64,000 bases of DNA from Chitinophagaceae bacterium (GTDB lineage Bacteria; Bacteroidota; Bacteroidia; Chitinophagales; Chitinophagaceae): positions 62,001-126,000 of the forward strand of contig JAEUVO010000064.1 of the NCBI GenBank assembly GCA_016786885.1, in the 5' to 3' direction. Below the pieces are notes generated by a model. The model saw only the letters and a program-made list of their open reading frames with translations. It searched no databases and had not been told where the DNA came from. Positions 1 through 9,062 of this stretch are shown here, piece by piece. Numbering within the stretch: position 1 is the stretch's first letter; each line of letters begins with the position of its first letter. The position numbers were made by a program, and so were the translations under genes.

Positions 1-991
1 TATGAATGATGTACAAAAAATCATTTCCCCTAACAGGTGAAAATTCTGTAAGCATTTTCTTATAACTGTTCACCGCAACTTCATTTACTCTTATTCCTGC
101 TGTATAGTTACCGGTGCGTAAATAAATATGCGAAGGCATGTGCACAGTATGGGAAAGTGCAGGGGTTAATTTCCCCAGCTTGTTTGCACTGGGTAAAGCA
201 AGTGTTGCAAAAGGAGAGGGTTCCATCACATGGATATAATAATGATTGGCTCCTGTATGATCGGGAGCTTGGATAAGCAATTTCTCCAGTATATTTCTTA
301 TCTCCGGTGTCCATGCTTTAGGTGTGCCATCAATACTCCACAGATCCCATGGATGCTGCAGCATCAATGCATCGGCATAAAGGGCTGCTATATCCGGATC
401 GTCAGGATATTTTTCATATGCTTCTTTCATTTTGTCAGCATACAATTGATTGAGTTTTCCTCTTGCTTGTGTGGAATCTGCCGAGTACCGGGTGTCCTGC
501 GCTGTTATCAAAATTCTCTCTTTGTCGGTTGCATTTTCCATTAATGCTATTGCTTTAGCAGTGGCTGCCAAAGCATCAGGTGAAGCAGCATAACCAATAT
601 CATTAATATTCGGTCCATAAGCCAATGCCTGTGCCCAATACAACATAGCACATCCGGGATCAAATTTTGCTGCTTTTTTGAACGAAGCCATCGATTCGAT
701 AATGTGAAAAGCATAATACATATTGATTCCCTGGTTGAAATAAAATTGTGCACTGTCGTTGCTGGTACTGATCTTCCATTGCCGGGTGCCTGAACCAGCA
801 ACAGGAGGGATATCAGCTTCCTCCAACCAATCTTTCAGCAATTCCCAATCGGGACCGCACCGAACAATATTCTTCTTTTCGATTTTGTTTGTAGCAATTA
901 CGGGGCGGGGATTATTAATTTCTTTCAACCTGAAGGCCAGCAAAGCTGTAACGAATGCCAGAAATACCAGGAGAGGTAAAGGCGATTTCAT
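1..991 (-). CDS. Secreted tetratricopeptide-repeat protein, 3' end cut by window edge
   Basis: The reverse strand is open from an ATG at 991 to the window edge, giving about 330 residues of a longer protein. An N-terminal hydrophobic stretch (LPLLVFLAFVTALLAF) is a signal anchor or signal peptide. Then follow TPR-like helices (AQFYFNQGINMYYAFHIIES, AALYADALMLQHPWDLW) and a HYYIHVMEPSP block and HMPSHIYLRTG block typical of a widespread family of secreted TPR proteins. No enzymatic motif is visible. Substrate and role are unknown; protein-protein interaction in the periplasm or at the envelope is the likely job. It is transcribed towards the window start, with the BON/SH3 pair upstream on the same strand but separated by a terminator. 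Confidence 0.8.
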   Translation of the reverse strand, partial: MKSPLPLLVFLAFVTALLAFRLKEINNPRPVIATNKIEKKNIVRCGPDWELLKDWLEEADIPPVAGSGTRQWKISTSNDSAQFYFNQGINMYYAFHIIESMASFKKAAKFDPGCAMLYWAQALAYGPNINDIGYAASPDALAATAKAIALMENATDKERILITAQDTRYSADSTQARGKLNQLYADKMKEAYEKYPDDPDIAALYADALMLQHPWDLWSIDGTPKAWTPEIRNILEKLLIQAPDHTGANHYYIHVMEPSPFATLALPSANKLGKLTPALSHTVHMPSHIYLRTGNYTAGIRVNEVAVNSYKKMLTEFSPVRGNDFLYIIH

Positions 992-1045
992 GATCGTTGG
1001 TTTTAAGCATAAAAAGTTACAACTTTTATATTATTAACCGATGCC

Positions 1046-1078
1046 AATAAAAAGAGGCTGCCCCTTTTGGACAGCCTC
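1046..1078 (-). terminator. Rho-independent terminator of the BON/SH3 operon
   Basis: A perfect 7-bp stem GAGGCTG/CAGCCTC with an 11-nt loop is followed on the minus strand by TTTTTATT. It lies just past the stop of the SH3 protein and upstream of the TPR gene start, so it separates the two transcripts. Confidence 0.8.
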
Positions 1079-1107
1079 CTTACTTTTTGCTTATATGCTG
1101 CTACTGC

Positions 1108-1527
1108 TCAGGATTCAGGTGTTAAATATTGTGCATAGGCATATCCTTCTTCGCCATCTTCTGTTCTGACAAGCCACCACAGGTCGCTGCTTTGGCTTAC
1201 CACGGTAACAATCTCATGATGAGCGGCTTTTCCTACAACAGGCTGATCAGTGCCCGGCCCTTTCCGTATGTTTAGATTAGACCTTTCTGTTGTCACTTTT
1301 GCTTTTGTAACAGGTGCAGAAGCCACAACATTAATATTCATTACCAGGTCGCCGGACAGAAAATTTGGATCAAGTTTATCATATATTGCCCACAATTTGT
1401 CTTTTGTTGCTCCATCAGGTGCCTCGCCATCAATGTACAATACACCTTCCTGTTCTCTTACCTGCAGATTTGAAACTCCTGCTGTAGCGGCAGTAATCAG
1501 TTCCTGGTATTTATCTTGTAATGCCAT
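1108..1527 (-). CDS. BON-like plus bacterial SH3 domain protein
   Basis: The 139-residue product has no signal peptide. Residues 1-70 resemble a BON/LysM-type module (VSNLQVREQEGVLYIDGEAP, then a helix). Residues about 78-136 form a bacterial SH3 domain (LNIRKGPGTDQPVVGKA, WWLVRTEDGEEGYAYAQYL), a fold that usually binds cell-wall peptides or other ligands. It starts 22 bp after the two-BON lipoprotein on the same strand and shares its terminator, so the two are probably co-transcribed and work on the same envelope process. Exact function is not known. Confidence 0.8.
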   Translation of the reverse strand: MALQDKYQELITAATAGVSNLQVREQEGVLYIDGEAPDGATKDKLWAIYDKLDPNFLSGDLVMNINVVASAPVTKAKVTTERSNLNIRKGPGTDQPVVGKAAHHEIVTVVSQSSDLWWLVRTEDGEEGYAYAQYLTPES

Positions 1528-1549
1528 AATTATACTTTTTTGATGTTAT

Positions 1550-2047
1550 TTATTTAATGGTAAGACCAGTAAGGTCATATCCTTTTGATTTTAGTTTATC
1601 AAGTGTTTGCTTTAGCATGGCCCATTTTGCTTTGGCAATTTCTCCAGTAAGTACAATTTTGCCATCTTTAACAGCAAAGCCCATTCCGGAATGATCTTTC
1701 AGTGCATCTGTAAGCGCCTTTGTCAGCACTTCATCCTCCGGGTTAATGACGGGGGCGGCAGGGGGAGGAGCGATTGTACAGTTATTAACTACTGATTTTA
1801 CACCTTTAATTTTTCCGGCGATTTCTGCGCAAAGGTTTTTGCACATATCGTCTTTACATTCCCCTGTCAATGTAGCAATTCCATCCTTTACTTCCACCAT
1901 TGATCCGGCTGCCATAGGATCTGCTTTTAATGCAGCTTCTACAGCTGTTTTAATGTCTGCATCTTTGAGTTTTCCTTTACAGGCAGAAAAGCTGATGGCT
2001 ATTGCTAAAAAGGCCAGCAGCGATACTGAGGTTAACAGTTTTTTCAT
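1550..2047 (-). CDS. Lipoprotein with two BON domains
   Basis: The 165-residue product begins with a lipoprotein signal (LLAFLAIAISFSAC, Cys at about 23). Two BON repeats follow: residues about 30-92 (DIKTAVEAALKADP ... GKIKGVKSVVNNC) and about 102-164 (EVLTKALTDALKDH ... YDLTGLTIK), separated by an Ala/Pro-rich linker. BON domains bind membranes or surface polymers and occur in OsmY-like stress proteins and secretins. An extra Cys pair (DDMCKNLC) in the first repeat may form a disulfide. A near-consensus -7 element (TACCTTTC on the minus strand) lies about 25 bp upstream of the ATG. It is the first gene of the operon with the SH3 protein. Confidence 0.82.
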   Translation of the reverse strand: MKKLLTSVSLLAFLAIAISFSACKGKLKDADIKTAVEAALKADPMAAGSMVEVKDGIATLTGECKDDMCKNLCAEIAGKIKGVKSVVNNCTIAPPPAAPVINPEDEVLTKALTDALKDHSGMGFAVKDGKIVLTGEIAKAKWAMLKQTLDKLKSKGYDLTGLTIK

Positions 2048-2174
2048 TTTGTTGTAATTTTAGAAGAGAAAGGTAGTCCTGTAATAAAAACTGAATCTTA
2101 TTTTTCGATGAAATCGATGTTAACATAGCCAGAAACCTTATTTGAGTCCGTGAGGCAGCCCTGAAACCAGTTAA

Positions 2175-2702
2175 ATGAAAATCAGTATAACCATACTATC
2201 CTTATTTATTTGCGCTACACTTTATAGTCAAAATGAATTTGCCGCTACCTCTTTTTACAACGAGTTTAGAAAAATCTATGCCGATGCACAGGAAGGGTTT
2301 TTGAAGAATAAAGGCGCAAAAAAAATAAGTGAGTTTGAAGACCTGGTGGACGAACATAAAGCAAAATGGTTGTTGCCACTGGCTGATTCAGGGAAAATAG
2401 TCTTCCCTGTCACCGGCACACCTTATGCATTGTATTACTTTGAACCTTCAAAGACCAGGCTAAAAGTAGATCAGCGGGGAGCTTATTTAAGAGATGCCGT
2501 TTCTACAGCTTTCAACAAACCTTTATATACAATAACTGAAACAACTACGATCAACAACTTCCCTTACTCAGATACCTGGTACTTTACAGAACAGGGAGAG
2601 TCCCGTAAATCCTTCGCTGCATTCAGGCAAACGATATATTACAGTAATGGAAAATATTACCTGTCATTCGAGATCAGGGGAAAAAGGCCGCAATTGCAGT
2701 AA
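2175..2702 (+). CDS. Secreted protein of unknown function
   Basis: The 175-residue product has a short signal peptide (ISITILSLFICATLYSQ) and no motif that I recognise. The body is mixed alpha/beta with repeated aromatic residues (TPYALYYFEPSKTRL, NNFPYSDTWYFTEQGESR), as in many small periplasmic Bacteroidota proteins. It ends 4 bp from the convergent ABC-F stop codon, leaving no room for a separate terminator. No operon partner is evident. Confidence 0.65.
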   Translation: MKISITILSLFICATLYSQNEFAATSFYNEFRKIYADAQEGFLKNKGAKKISEFEDLVDEHKAKWLLPLADSGKIVFPVTGTPYALYYFEPSKTRLKVDQRGAYLRDAVSTAFNKPLYTITETTTINNFPYSDTWYFTEQGESRKSFAAFRQTIYYSNGKYYLSFEIRGKRPQLQ

Positions 2703-2706
2703 TTGA

Positions 2707-4677
2707 TCACTGCTCCATCTCCATTATTCTTTCAAATACTTTCTCGTACTGCTTGTTTAAGGCATCAAGTTCGCTACCGGCTTTTTTATATGCCGTTTCA
2801 GCTTCTATAAATTTTGTTTTATCTGAGTAAGTGCCGGGATCAGCAAGAGAGGCCTCCAGTTCTGCTTTCTTTGCATTCAGTTTGGCTATCTGTTCTTCTA
2901 ATTGTTGAAATTGTTTTTGTACTTTTTGTAATTCTTTTTTCTTCTCTTTATCAATGACAACAGAGGGTTGCTGCTTTGGCACTGCAGCCTGAGCAGGAGG
3001 GTTATTCTTTTTAGGCTCTGCTGGTTTATTTTGTTCATTTGCTTTTTCAAGTTTCTTATTCTCTGCATCCAGCTTTGCCATTCTTTCCTTCCAGGCCACC
3101 CATTCTTCATAACCACCCTTGAATTCTTTTATTTCATGATCAACGATCTCCCATATCTTATTTGCAGTTTTAGCAACAAAATATCTGTCATGACTGACTA
3201 ATATAATACTGCCCTGGTATTTATTTAGCGAATCGATCAGCAGGTCACAGCTATGCATATCAAGGTGGTTGGTAGGTTCATCCAGCATCAGGAAGTTAGC
3301 CTTACTTACAATTGTTTTCGCCAATGCAACTCTTGCTTTTTCACCACCACTCAATATTTTGATCCTCTTATCTGCATCATCTCCGCTAAAAAGGAAACAA
3401 CCCAGCAAGCCCCGCAACTCCAGTTCGTTCATCTGGCTGCCACATTCTTTCATCTCATCCAGTATGGTATTATTCACATTCAACGCTTCTAACTGATGCT
3501 GTGCATAGAAACTTTCTTCCACATTATGCCCCCATTTTCTTTCCCCATTAGTAAAGGTTTCCACACCGGCGATAATCCGCAAAAGAGTTGACTTACCTTT
3601 TCCATTCGCACCGATCAAAGCTATTTTGTCTCCTCTGTCAATTTCAACAGAGCTATTTTCTATAATAACATTATCACCAAATGCCTTTGACACATTCTTT
3701 AGTTCAACCAGAATCTTTCCCGGTGTTTTGTCCACCCGAAAATTGATCTTTATATCGGGTCTTTCAATTTCTGCATCTTCGATCCGCTCCAGCTTATCCA
3801 GTTTTTTCATTATACTTTGGGCCATTGCCGCTTTACTGGCCTTTGCCCTGAAGCGTTCCACCAGTCGTTCATTCTGGCGGATATAGTCTTGCTGGTTTTC
3901 GTAAGCTTTCTGCTGCATTTCTATACGTATCGCTTTCTCTTTTTCGTAATAGTCATAATTACCTGTATAAATATGCAGTTTCTGCTGGTATACTTCCACG
4001 ATCTTGGTCACCATCCTGTTGAGGAAATACTTATCGTGGCTGACAATAACCACAGATCCCTGGTAATGCAGCAAATATTTTTCCAGCCACTCGATAGAGG
4101 GAAGATCAAGATGGTTTGTAGGTTCATCCAATAAAAGTAGATCAGGCTGCTGCAAGATCATTTTTGCCAACAATACCCTCATTCTCCATCCGCCACTGAA
4201 TTCTTTGTAAGGCCGTTGCAGATCAGCATTGGAAAAACCAAGGCCCTGTAATACTTCTTCAGTGCGATGATGAATATCATAACCGCCCAATGTTTCCAGT
4301 TCATGCAATTTATCGCTGTAGTCATGCAGGGTCTTTTCATCGCCTGTCCGTTCCAGCTCTTTTCCCAGTTCTTCGATCTCTTTTTCTAATTGAAGCACTT
4401 TTTCAAAAGCACCAAGTGCCACCTGTAAAATAGAATCATTAGTATCGAAACTAAGTAAGTCCTGGTGCAGGTATCCAATAGAAGTGGTTCGGCTTCTTTC
4501 AATAGTACCTGCCGAGGGCAGATATTCTCCCACCAGCAGCTTCAGTAAGGTCGATTTACCCGTACCGTTATACCCAATAAGGCCGATCCTTTCCCCCGGC
4601 TGTATATGCCAAGTGGCATCTTCTACAATTACTCTTGCACCAAATTCAAAGGTCACATTTTGCAATCCTGCCAGCAT
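2707..4677 (-). CDS. ABC-F family ATPase (ribosome-associated translation factor type)
   Basis: The 656-residue soluble protein has two complete ABC modules and no membrane segments. Module 1 has Walker A GYNGTGKST (35-43), signature SGGWRMR (161-167) and Walker B LLLLDEPTNHLD (180-191). Module 2 has GANGKGKST (356-364), LSGGEKARVALA (442-453) and FLMLDEPTNHLD (462-473). The basic helical linker at about 240-300 is the P-site tRNA interaction motif of ABC-F proteins, and residues about 575-655 form a C-terminal coiled coil as in Uup/YdiF-type members. ABC-F proteins act on stalled or vacant ribosomes; some protect against antibiotics, but nothing here marks it as a resistance determinant. A minus-strand TATTTTTG promoter element lies 20 bp upstream of the start. 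Confidence 0.93.
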   Translation of the reverse strand: MLAGLQNVTFEFGARVIVEDATWHIQPGERIGLIGYNGTGKSTLLKLLVGEYLPSAGTIERSRTTSIGYLHQDLLSFDTNDSILQVALGAFEKVLQLEKEIEELGKELERTGDEKTLHDYSDKLHELETLGGYDIHHRTEEVLQGLGFSNADLQRPYKEFSGGWRMRVLLAKMILQQPDLLLLDEPTNHLDLPSIEWLEKYLLHYQGSVVIVSHDKYFLNRMVTKIVEVYQQKLHIYTGNYDYYEKEKAIRIEMQQKAYENQQDYIRQNERLVERFRAKASKAAMAQSIMKKLDKLERIEDAEIERPDIKINFRVDKTPGKILVELKNVSKAFGDNVIIENSSVEIDRGDKIALIGANGKGKSTLLRIIAGVETFTNGERKWGHNVEESFYAQHQLEALNVNNTILDEMKECGSQMNELELRGLLGCFLFSGDDADKRIKILSGGEKARVALAKTIVSKANFLMLDEPTNHLDMHSCDLLIDSLNKYQGSIILVSHDRYFVAKTANKIWEIVDHEIKEFKGGYEEWVAWKERMAKLDAENKKLEKANEQNKPAEPKKNNPPAQAAVPKQQPSVVIDKEKKKELQKVQKQFQQLEEQIAKLNAKKAELEASLADPGTYSDKTKFIEAETAYKKAGSELDALNKQYEKVFERIMEMEQ

Positions 4678-4697
4678 AGTTCAAATTTAACAAGGTG

Positions 4698-4742
4698 CAA
4701 AAATAAAGGATTACCACTTCCGGCGACCTGCATTTATCTTTG
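4698..4742. promoter_or_regulatory. Divergent Bacteroidota-type promoters
   Basis: TATTTTTG on the minus strand (4705-4698) faces the ABC-F gene and TATCTTTG on the plus strand (4735-4742) faces the TonB-receptor operon. Both match TAnnTTTG. The plus-strand element implies transcription starts near 4746, which supports the ATG at 4762 rather than more upstream in-frame codons. Confidence 0.7.
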
Positions 4743-4761
4743 CCCAAAATATTTCCGCAGG

Positions 4762-5463
4762 ATGAAGAAAATCATAGACATACTTGGGATTGTATTACCG
4801 GCACTGATAATCATACTTGGAATAATCCGTGTTTTTGTGAACAAAACAAAAGGGGTAAACGGGTTGACCATGTTTTTTGCAGTATTGTTGCTCCTTGTCG
4901 GGCTCATTCGGTTTTATGTTTTTCCTGAAGGTGGCAGTTCCGGTGATAATGGCCAGAAACCTCCGCCTCTTTCCGTTAGTAAACATAGCGAAGCCTTTAA
5001 CCTTTCGCTGGACAATGTATTAAAGGCATATTATAGCATGACCAATGGTTTTGCAGATAACAGTATTACTGCTATCAATGAACATGGAACCGGCCTGAAA
5101 ACTGCACTCGACAGCCTGAAACTGGATGAACTAAAGGTTGACAGCCTCATATACCAGACTGCCATACAGCCTTACGAAAATGCAAAAGCAGAGATTGGTT
5201 CCATTCTTGCTGATCCTTCCATGGATGAAAAGAAGGGATCGTTAAATATTTTTTCAAATGAATTATTCGCCCTGCTCAGTACGATACATTACGACCGTGC
5301 TGTTTTATACTGGCTGGAATGTGATAAGGCATTTGGAGAAGACAAACCGGGGAACTGGCTTAGTAATGCAGAGGAGTCTTTAAACCCATATGGTCAGAAG
5401 GACTGCAGGGATATAAAAACGAGGATCAACTTTGTTCCCACCGATTCAACTAAAGCAAAATAA
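4762..5463 (+). CDS. Membrane-anchored protein of unknown function, first gene of TonB-receptor operon
   Basis: Starting at the ATG after the TATCTTTG element gives 233 residues. Two hydrophobic helices (IVLPALIIILGIIRVFV and MFFAVLLLLVGLIRFYVF) sit at about 8-50, followed by a Gly/Ser/Pro linker and a soluble helical domain of about 170 residues (AFNLSLDNVLKAYYSMTNGF ...). No family is recognised. An in-frame extension to 4606 exists but would overlap the promoter. The TonB-dependent receptor starts 16 bp downstream, so the pair is probably co-transcribed; a role in assembly or energisation of the receptor is only inference. Confidence 0.7.
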   Translation: MKKIIDILGIVLPALIIILGIIRVFVNKTKGVNGLTMFFAVLLLLVGLIRFYVFPEGGSSGDNGQKPPPLSVSKHSEAFNLSLDNVLKAYYSMTNGFADNSITAINEHGTGLKTALDSLKLDELKVDSLIYQTAIQPYENAKAEIGSILADPSMDEKKGSLNIFSNELFALLSTIHYDRAVLYWLECDKAFGEDKPGNWLSNAEESLNPYGQKDCRDIKTRINFVPTDSTKAK

Positions 5464-5479
5464 GATTGTTAGTGCAGTT

Positions 5480-7834
5480 ATGGTAAGATTTATCAGTGTT
5501 GTTTTTTTATTATTCTTTTTTAATGAAGGTTTTTCACAAAACCGGTTTACGGTAAATGGCTATGTTAAAGATAGCCTGTCCGGAGAATCCATTATTGGTG
5601 CAACTATATCTGTAAATGGCCAATCAAAAGGTGTTACCAGTAATCAATATGGTTTTTTTTCCATTACGCTGAATGAAGGAAGCTATACAATAACAGCTTC
5701 CCATGTGTCCTATTTGGGAAAGTCTGTACAAATTGAGCTGAAAAAAAACCAGTCCTTCAATTTTGACATTGTCTCAAAATCAGCCGCTATTGGCGAAGTG
5801 ATTGTGTATAGCAAAAGAAGGGATGGAAATGTGAAAAATGCCCAGATGGGAAAGATTGATCTTTCCATGAACCAAATAAGAACAATACCTGCTTTTTTGG
5901 GAGAAGTAGATATTTTGAAAGCCATTCAATTATTACCAGGTGTGCAGAGTGCCGGAGAAGGCAACGCAGGATTTTATGTTCGTGGTGGTGGCCCGGATCA
6001 AAATCTTATCATGCTGGATGATGCTGTAGTGTATAATACAGGGCACCTGTTTGGTTTTTTCTCCATTTTTAATGGCGATGCCATAAAAAATGTATCGCTG
6101 ATCAAAGGAGGAATGCCTGCCCAGTATGGAGGTCGCCTGTCTTCCGTGCTGGATGTATCCATGAAAGATGGTAATATTAATAAACTGCAAATGGATGGAG
6201 GTATCGGCCTCATTGCATCCCGCTTTTCCATCCAGGGCCCATTAGAGAAAAATAAAGCATCCTTTATTTTATCTGCTAGAAGAACCTATGTTGATGCATT
6301 GGCCAAGCCGTTTATAAAAAAAAGCAGCAGTTTCTATGGCTCCGGCTATTATTTCTATGATGTAAATGCGAAGGTTAATTATCGCTTTTCAGAAAAAGAC
6401 CGGTTGTACCTGAGTGGTTATTTCGGCCGTGATGTATTTGATTTCAATAACTCCAAACGTTCCTTCAAAACAAATATACCCTGGGGTAACTCAACAGCCA
6501 CCCTTAGATGGAACCATGTATTTAACCGCCGGCTTTTTTCCAATACCACTTTAGTGTATAACGATTATAATTTCAAATTCTCTGCACAACAGGAAAGTTT
6601 TGATATTGGTCTTTACTCCGGCATCCGTGATATTACCATTAAATCTGATTTTGATTATTATCCCTTACCCAATCACAAATTAAAGTTTGGAGGATTGTTT
6701 ACTTATCACAAGTTCATTCCAAACGTTGTAACAGGCAGACAGGATTCGATAGAATTCAAACCTAATAACGAGGGGGCCAAGTATGCCGCAGAAGCAGCAC
6801 TGTACCTGCAGGATGATTGGGAACTGGGCGAGAAATGGAAAGTAAATTATGGTATCAGGTGGAGTAACTTTACACAGATTGGTCCATATACAAGGTATAC
6901 CCGTGATGCGGACGGTAACAAACTCGACAGTACCGTGTATAAAAGTTTTGATCCTGTAAAGACCTATGCAGGTCTTGAGCCACGCATTACTTTACGCTAT
7001 GCAATTAACGATGAAGCTTCAATAAAAGCTGCTGTTACCCGTAATTATCAATACATCCACCTGGTAACAAATGCAGGCACCACATTACCAACTGATCTTT
7101 GGGTACCCAGTACTTACATTGTGAAGCCACAGGTGAGCTGGCTTTATTCCGCCGGTTTCTTTAAGAATTTCTCAAATAATACTTTCGAAACCTCTGTTGA
7201 GTTGTATTATAAGGACATGAGAAACCAGGTAGAGTATAAAGAAGGCTATACTCCTTCACTGGCTGATCCTGAAGATGAATTTGTTTTTGGGAAAGGCTGG
7301 AGTTACGGTGCCGAACTTTTGATCAATAAAATAAAAGGAAAATGGACTGGCTGGGTTGGCTACACTTTATCATGGACCTGGAGAAAATTTCCACAGCTGA
7401 ATGAAGGAGAAAAATATCCTGCCCGGTATGACAGACGCCATGATCTGTCTGTTGTTAACAATTATGAGATAAACAAGAAATGGAAACTGGGTGCTGTATT
7501 TGTCTTTGGAACCGGGAATGCTATAACCTTACCAGAGAGATTTTACGTTATCAATGGTGTACTAACCCAGGAATACAGCAAGCTGAATCAGTACCGGATG
7601 AAGTCTTATCACCGGATGGATTTCTCTGCCACTTACACTCCCATACCTAAGAAAAAAAGAAAAGTAAGCAGTTATTGGGTCTTTAGTGTTTATAACATGT
7701 ACAGTCGTCTTAATCCTTACTTTCTATACTTCGACCAGGAAGGGAGTGTTGTGAATGGTGATCTTAAAGTCGAAACCAAGCAAGTTTCGCTTTTTCCTAT
7801 TTTACCATCAGTTACCTGGAATTTCAAATTTTAA
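5480..7834 (+). CDS. TonB-dependent outer-membrane receptor with CarboxypepD_reg-like N-domain
   Basis: The start chosen at 5480 gives 784 residues with a signal peptide (ISVVFLLFFFNEGFSQ). Residues about 22-105 form a carboxypeptidase-regulatory-like domain (VNGYVKDSLSGESIIGATIS). A plug domain follows (LPGVQSAGEGNAGFYVRGGG, QNLIMLDDAVVYN, SLIKGGMPAQYGGRLSSVLD), then a 22-strand-type barrel ending in ...VTWNFKF, with the terminal Phe needed for Bam insertion. It resembles the receptors that lack a SusD partner, and no SusD-like gene lies nearby, so glycan uptake is not supported; metal, vitamin or peptide uptake is possible. The upstream 4762 gene is 16 bp away and a terminator follows directly. 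Confidence 0.92.
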   Translation: MVRFISVVFLLFFFNEGFSQNRFTVNGYVKDSLSGESIIGATISVNGQSKGVTSNQYGFFSITLNEGSYTITASHVSYLGKSVQIELKKNQSFNFDIVSKSAAIGEVIVYSKRRDGNVKNAQMGKIDLSMNQIRTIPAFLGEVDILKAIQLLPGVQSAGEGNAGFYVRGGGPDQNLIMLDDAVVYNTGHLFGFFSIFNGDAIKNVSLIKGGMPAQYGGRLSSVLDVSMKDGNINKLQMDGGIGLIASRFSIQGPLEKNKASFILSARRTYVDALAKPFIKKSSSFYGSGYYFYDVNAKVNYRFSEKDRLYLSGYFGRDVFDFNNSKRSFKTNIPWGNSTATLRWNHVFNRRLFSNTTLVYNDYNFKFSAQQESFDIGLYSGIRDITIKSDFDYYPLPNHKLKFGGLFTYHKFIPNVVTGRQDSIEFKPNNEGAKYAAEAALYLQDDWELGEKWKVNYGIRWSNFTQIGPYTRYTRDADGNKLDSTVYKSFDPVKTYAGLEPRITLRYAINDEASIKAAVTRNYQYIHLVTNAGTTLPTDLWVPSTYIVKPQVSWLYSAGFFKNFSNNTFETSVELYYKDMRNQVEYKEGYTPSLADPEDEFVFGKGWSYGAELLINKIKGKWTGWVGYTLSWTWRKFPQLNEGEKYPARYDRRHDLSVVNNYEINKKWKLGAVFVFGTGNAITLPERFYVINGVLTQEYSKLNQYRMKSYHRMDFSATYTPIPKKKRKVSSYWVFSVYNMYSRLNPYFLYFDQEGSVVNGDLKVETKQVSLFPILPSVTWNFKF

Positions 7835-7856
7835 TTGATTGTATGAGCTCAATAAC

Positions 7857-7883
7857 AAAAAGGCCTGCTAAGGCAGGCTTTTT
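7857..7883 (+). terminator. Terminator after the TonB receptor
   Basis: The stem GCCTGC/GCAGGC with loop TAAG is flanked by AAAAA and TTTTT, so it could work in both directions. The 220 bp beyond it, up to the convergent gene at 8104, are AT-rich and contain no gene or motif that I can support. Confidence 0.85.
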
Positions 7884-8103
7884 GCGTCAAATAATTTGAG
7901 AATTAAAATTTGTTTGCATAGTGAAATTAGATATATCACCTCATTCATCAAAGTTTGAAAATATTTTTTTCCAACTGTTTTTTGCTTTTAGGTATTTACA
8001 ATTAGATAGTTGAGAATAATCAATCGTTTGCTAATACTAATAATAAAAAAATAAAACAGAGTACAGTAGTAATTTTCTAACGCAAAAAGAAAGTAACAAG
8101 TAT

Positions 8104-8970
8104 CTACTGGTTCCTTGTAACTATCCCAGGCTTTTCATATATAAACCTTACCATTGCATTTTTTTGCTCATCTGATGTAAGGTAAAGCTGGTATCGTTTT
8201 GCTCCGGCCGTAATGATCATTAAAGCTGTATTCGGAGGTATCGAGCCAAGATTTTCTCCCACCATTATTACTTCCTGCAAGGGACGGAGGGGATCAATTC
8301 TTACTGTGAGACTGACTGGCTGTGTCTTCAGCATTCGGTTAGATACAACCGGCATATTATTTACATAAACCGAAATAGTATCGCCGTCTATTTGGCCATT
8401 ATCATAAAAATCTATCTTAATAGTACCAGTATCCACTTTGATCTCCTTTACCAGTTCTGCTTTCCGTTTGGTAAGTGAGGGAGGGAGTCTTAACTCCGGC
8501 TTAAAGGTCGCTTTATCAAACCGGGTAAGTACAATGGTGCCCGGCTCACAAATAGTTTTACCATCCATCGCTTTGCCGGTAGGGGTTGCCCATGTTCCCC
8601 TGAGTTGTTCTTCGGTGACCACATTACCACCACCACGGTGATATTTTAATATATATGTCTTGATACAGGGAACGCAATCTTCCTTTATTTTAAACGTAAC
8701 AATTCCAATCTCTTTGATGACAATCTGGTTACTATCCCTGTTGTGAACACCTTCAAAGTTTTCCTTTACATAATTAAGTGAATCGGAAAAATGATAGGCT
8801 GTTCCGGTTATCCTTGTACCAGCCACCTGTAGCTGGAGCTCTATATTGTATACAGGAAAACAACCGCTGGGAGCCATTATCAGTTTACCTTTCCAGATAC
8901 CATTAATATCCTGACCATTAGCAAAAAGACCTGCTAACAAACAAACAGATATGATAAATTGCCGGAGCAT
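8104..8970 (-). CDS. Secreted protein with conserved C-terminal beta domain, paralogue of the next gene
   Basis: The 288-residue product has a signal peptide (LRQFIISVCLLAGLFANGQ). Residues about 20-140 form a first domain starting INGIWKGKL, reminiscent of a lipocalin-like barrel. Residues about 175-285 form a second domain (DFYDNGQIDGDTISVYVNNM, VMVGENLGSIPPNTALMII) shared with the neighbouring 9063-10184 protein. The function is unknown. Two same-strand neighbours with the same architecture indicate tandem duplication. The NGxIDGDTISVY block resembles a calcium-loop-rich strand, but I cannot assign a ligand. Confidence 0.75.
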   Translation of the reverse strand: MLRQFIISVCLLAGLFANGQDINGIWKGKLIMAPSGCFPVYNIELQLQVAGTRITGTAYHFSDSLNYVKENFEGVHNRDSNQIVIKEIGIVTFKIKEDCVPCIKTYILKYHRGGGNVVTEEQLRGTWATPTGKAMDGKTICEPGTIVLTRFDKATFKPELRLPPSLTKRKAELVKEIKVDTGTIKIDFYDNGQIDGDTISVYVNNMPVVSNRMLKTQPVSLTVRIDPLRPLQEVIMVGENLGSIPPNTALMIITAGAKRYQLYLTSDEQKNAMVRFIYEKPGIVTRNQ

Positions 8971-9062
8971 CGTACAGGAAAAATAAATGAAAAAAAGCAG
9001 GGTGCTTTAAAAATTACAGCAACGGCAATAACACATTAACCCGGTCGGGAAAATATTGAAAG

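Noticed and set aside
230..544. Plus-strand frame over the first gene
   Set aside because: The minus-strand frame encodes a coherent TPR protein with signal peptide; this is its shadow.
2707..4677. ABC-F antibiotic-resistance determinant
   Set aside because: Sequence resembles housekeeping Uup/YdiF-type members and there are no mobile or resistance neighbours.
5480..7834. SusC/SusD polysaccharide utilisation system
   Set aside because: No SusD-like gene or glycoside hydrolase is adjacent; the receptor fits the general TonB class.
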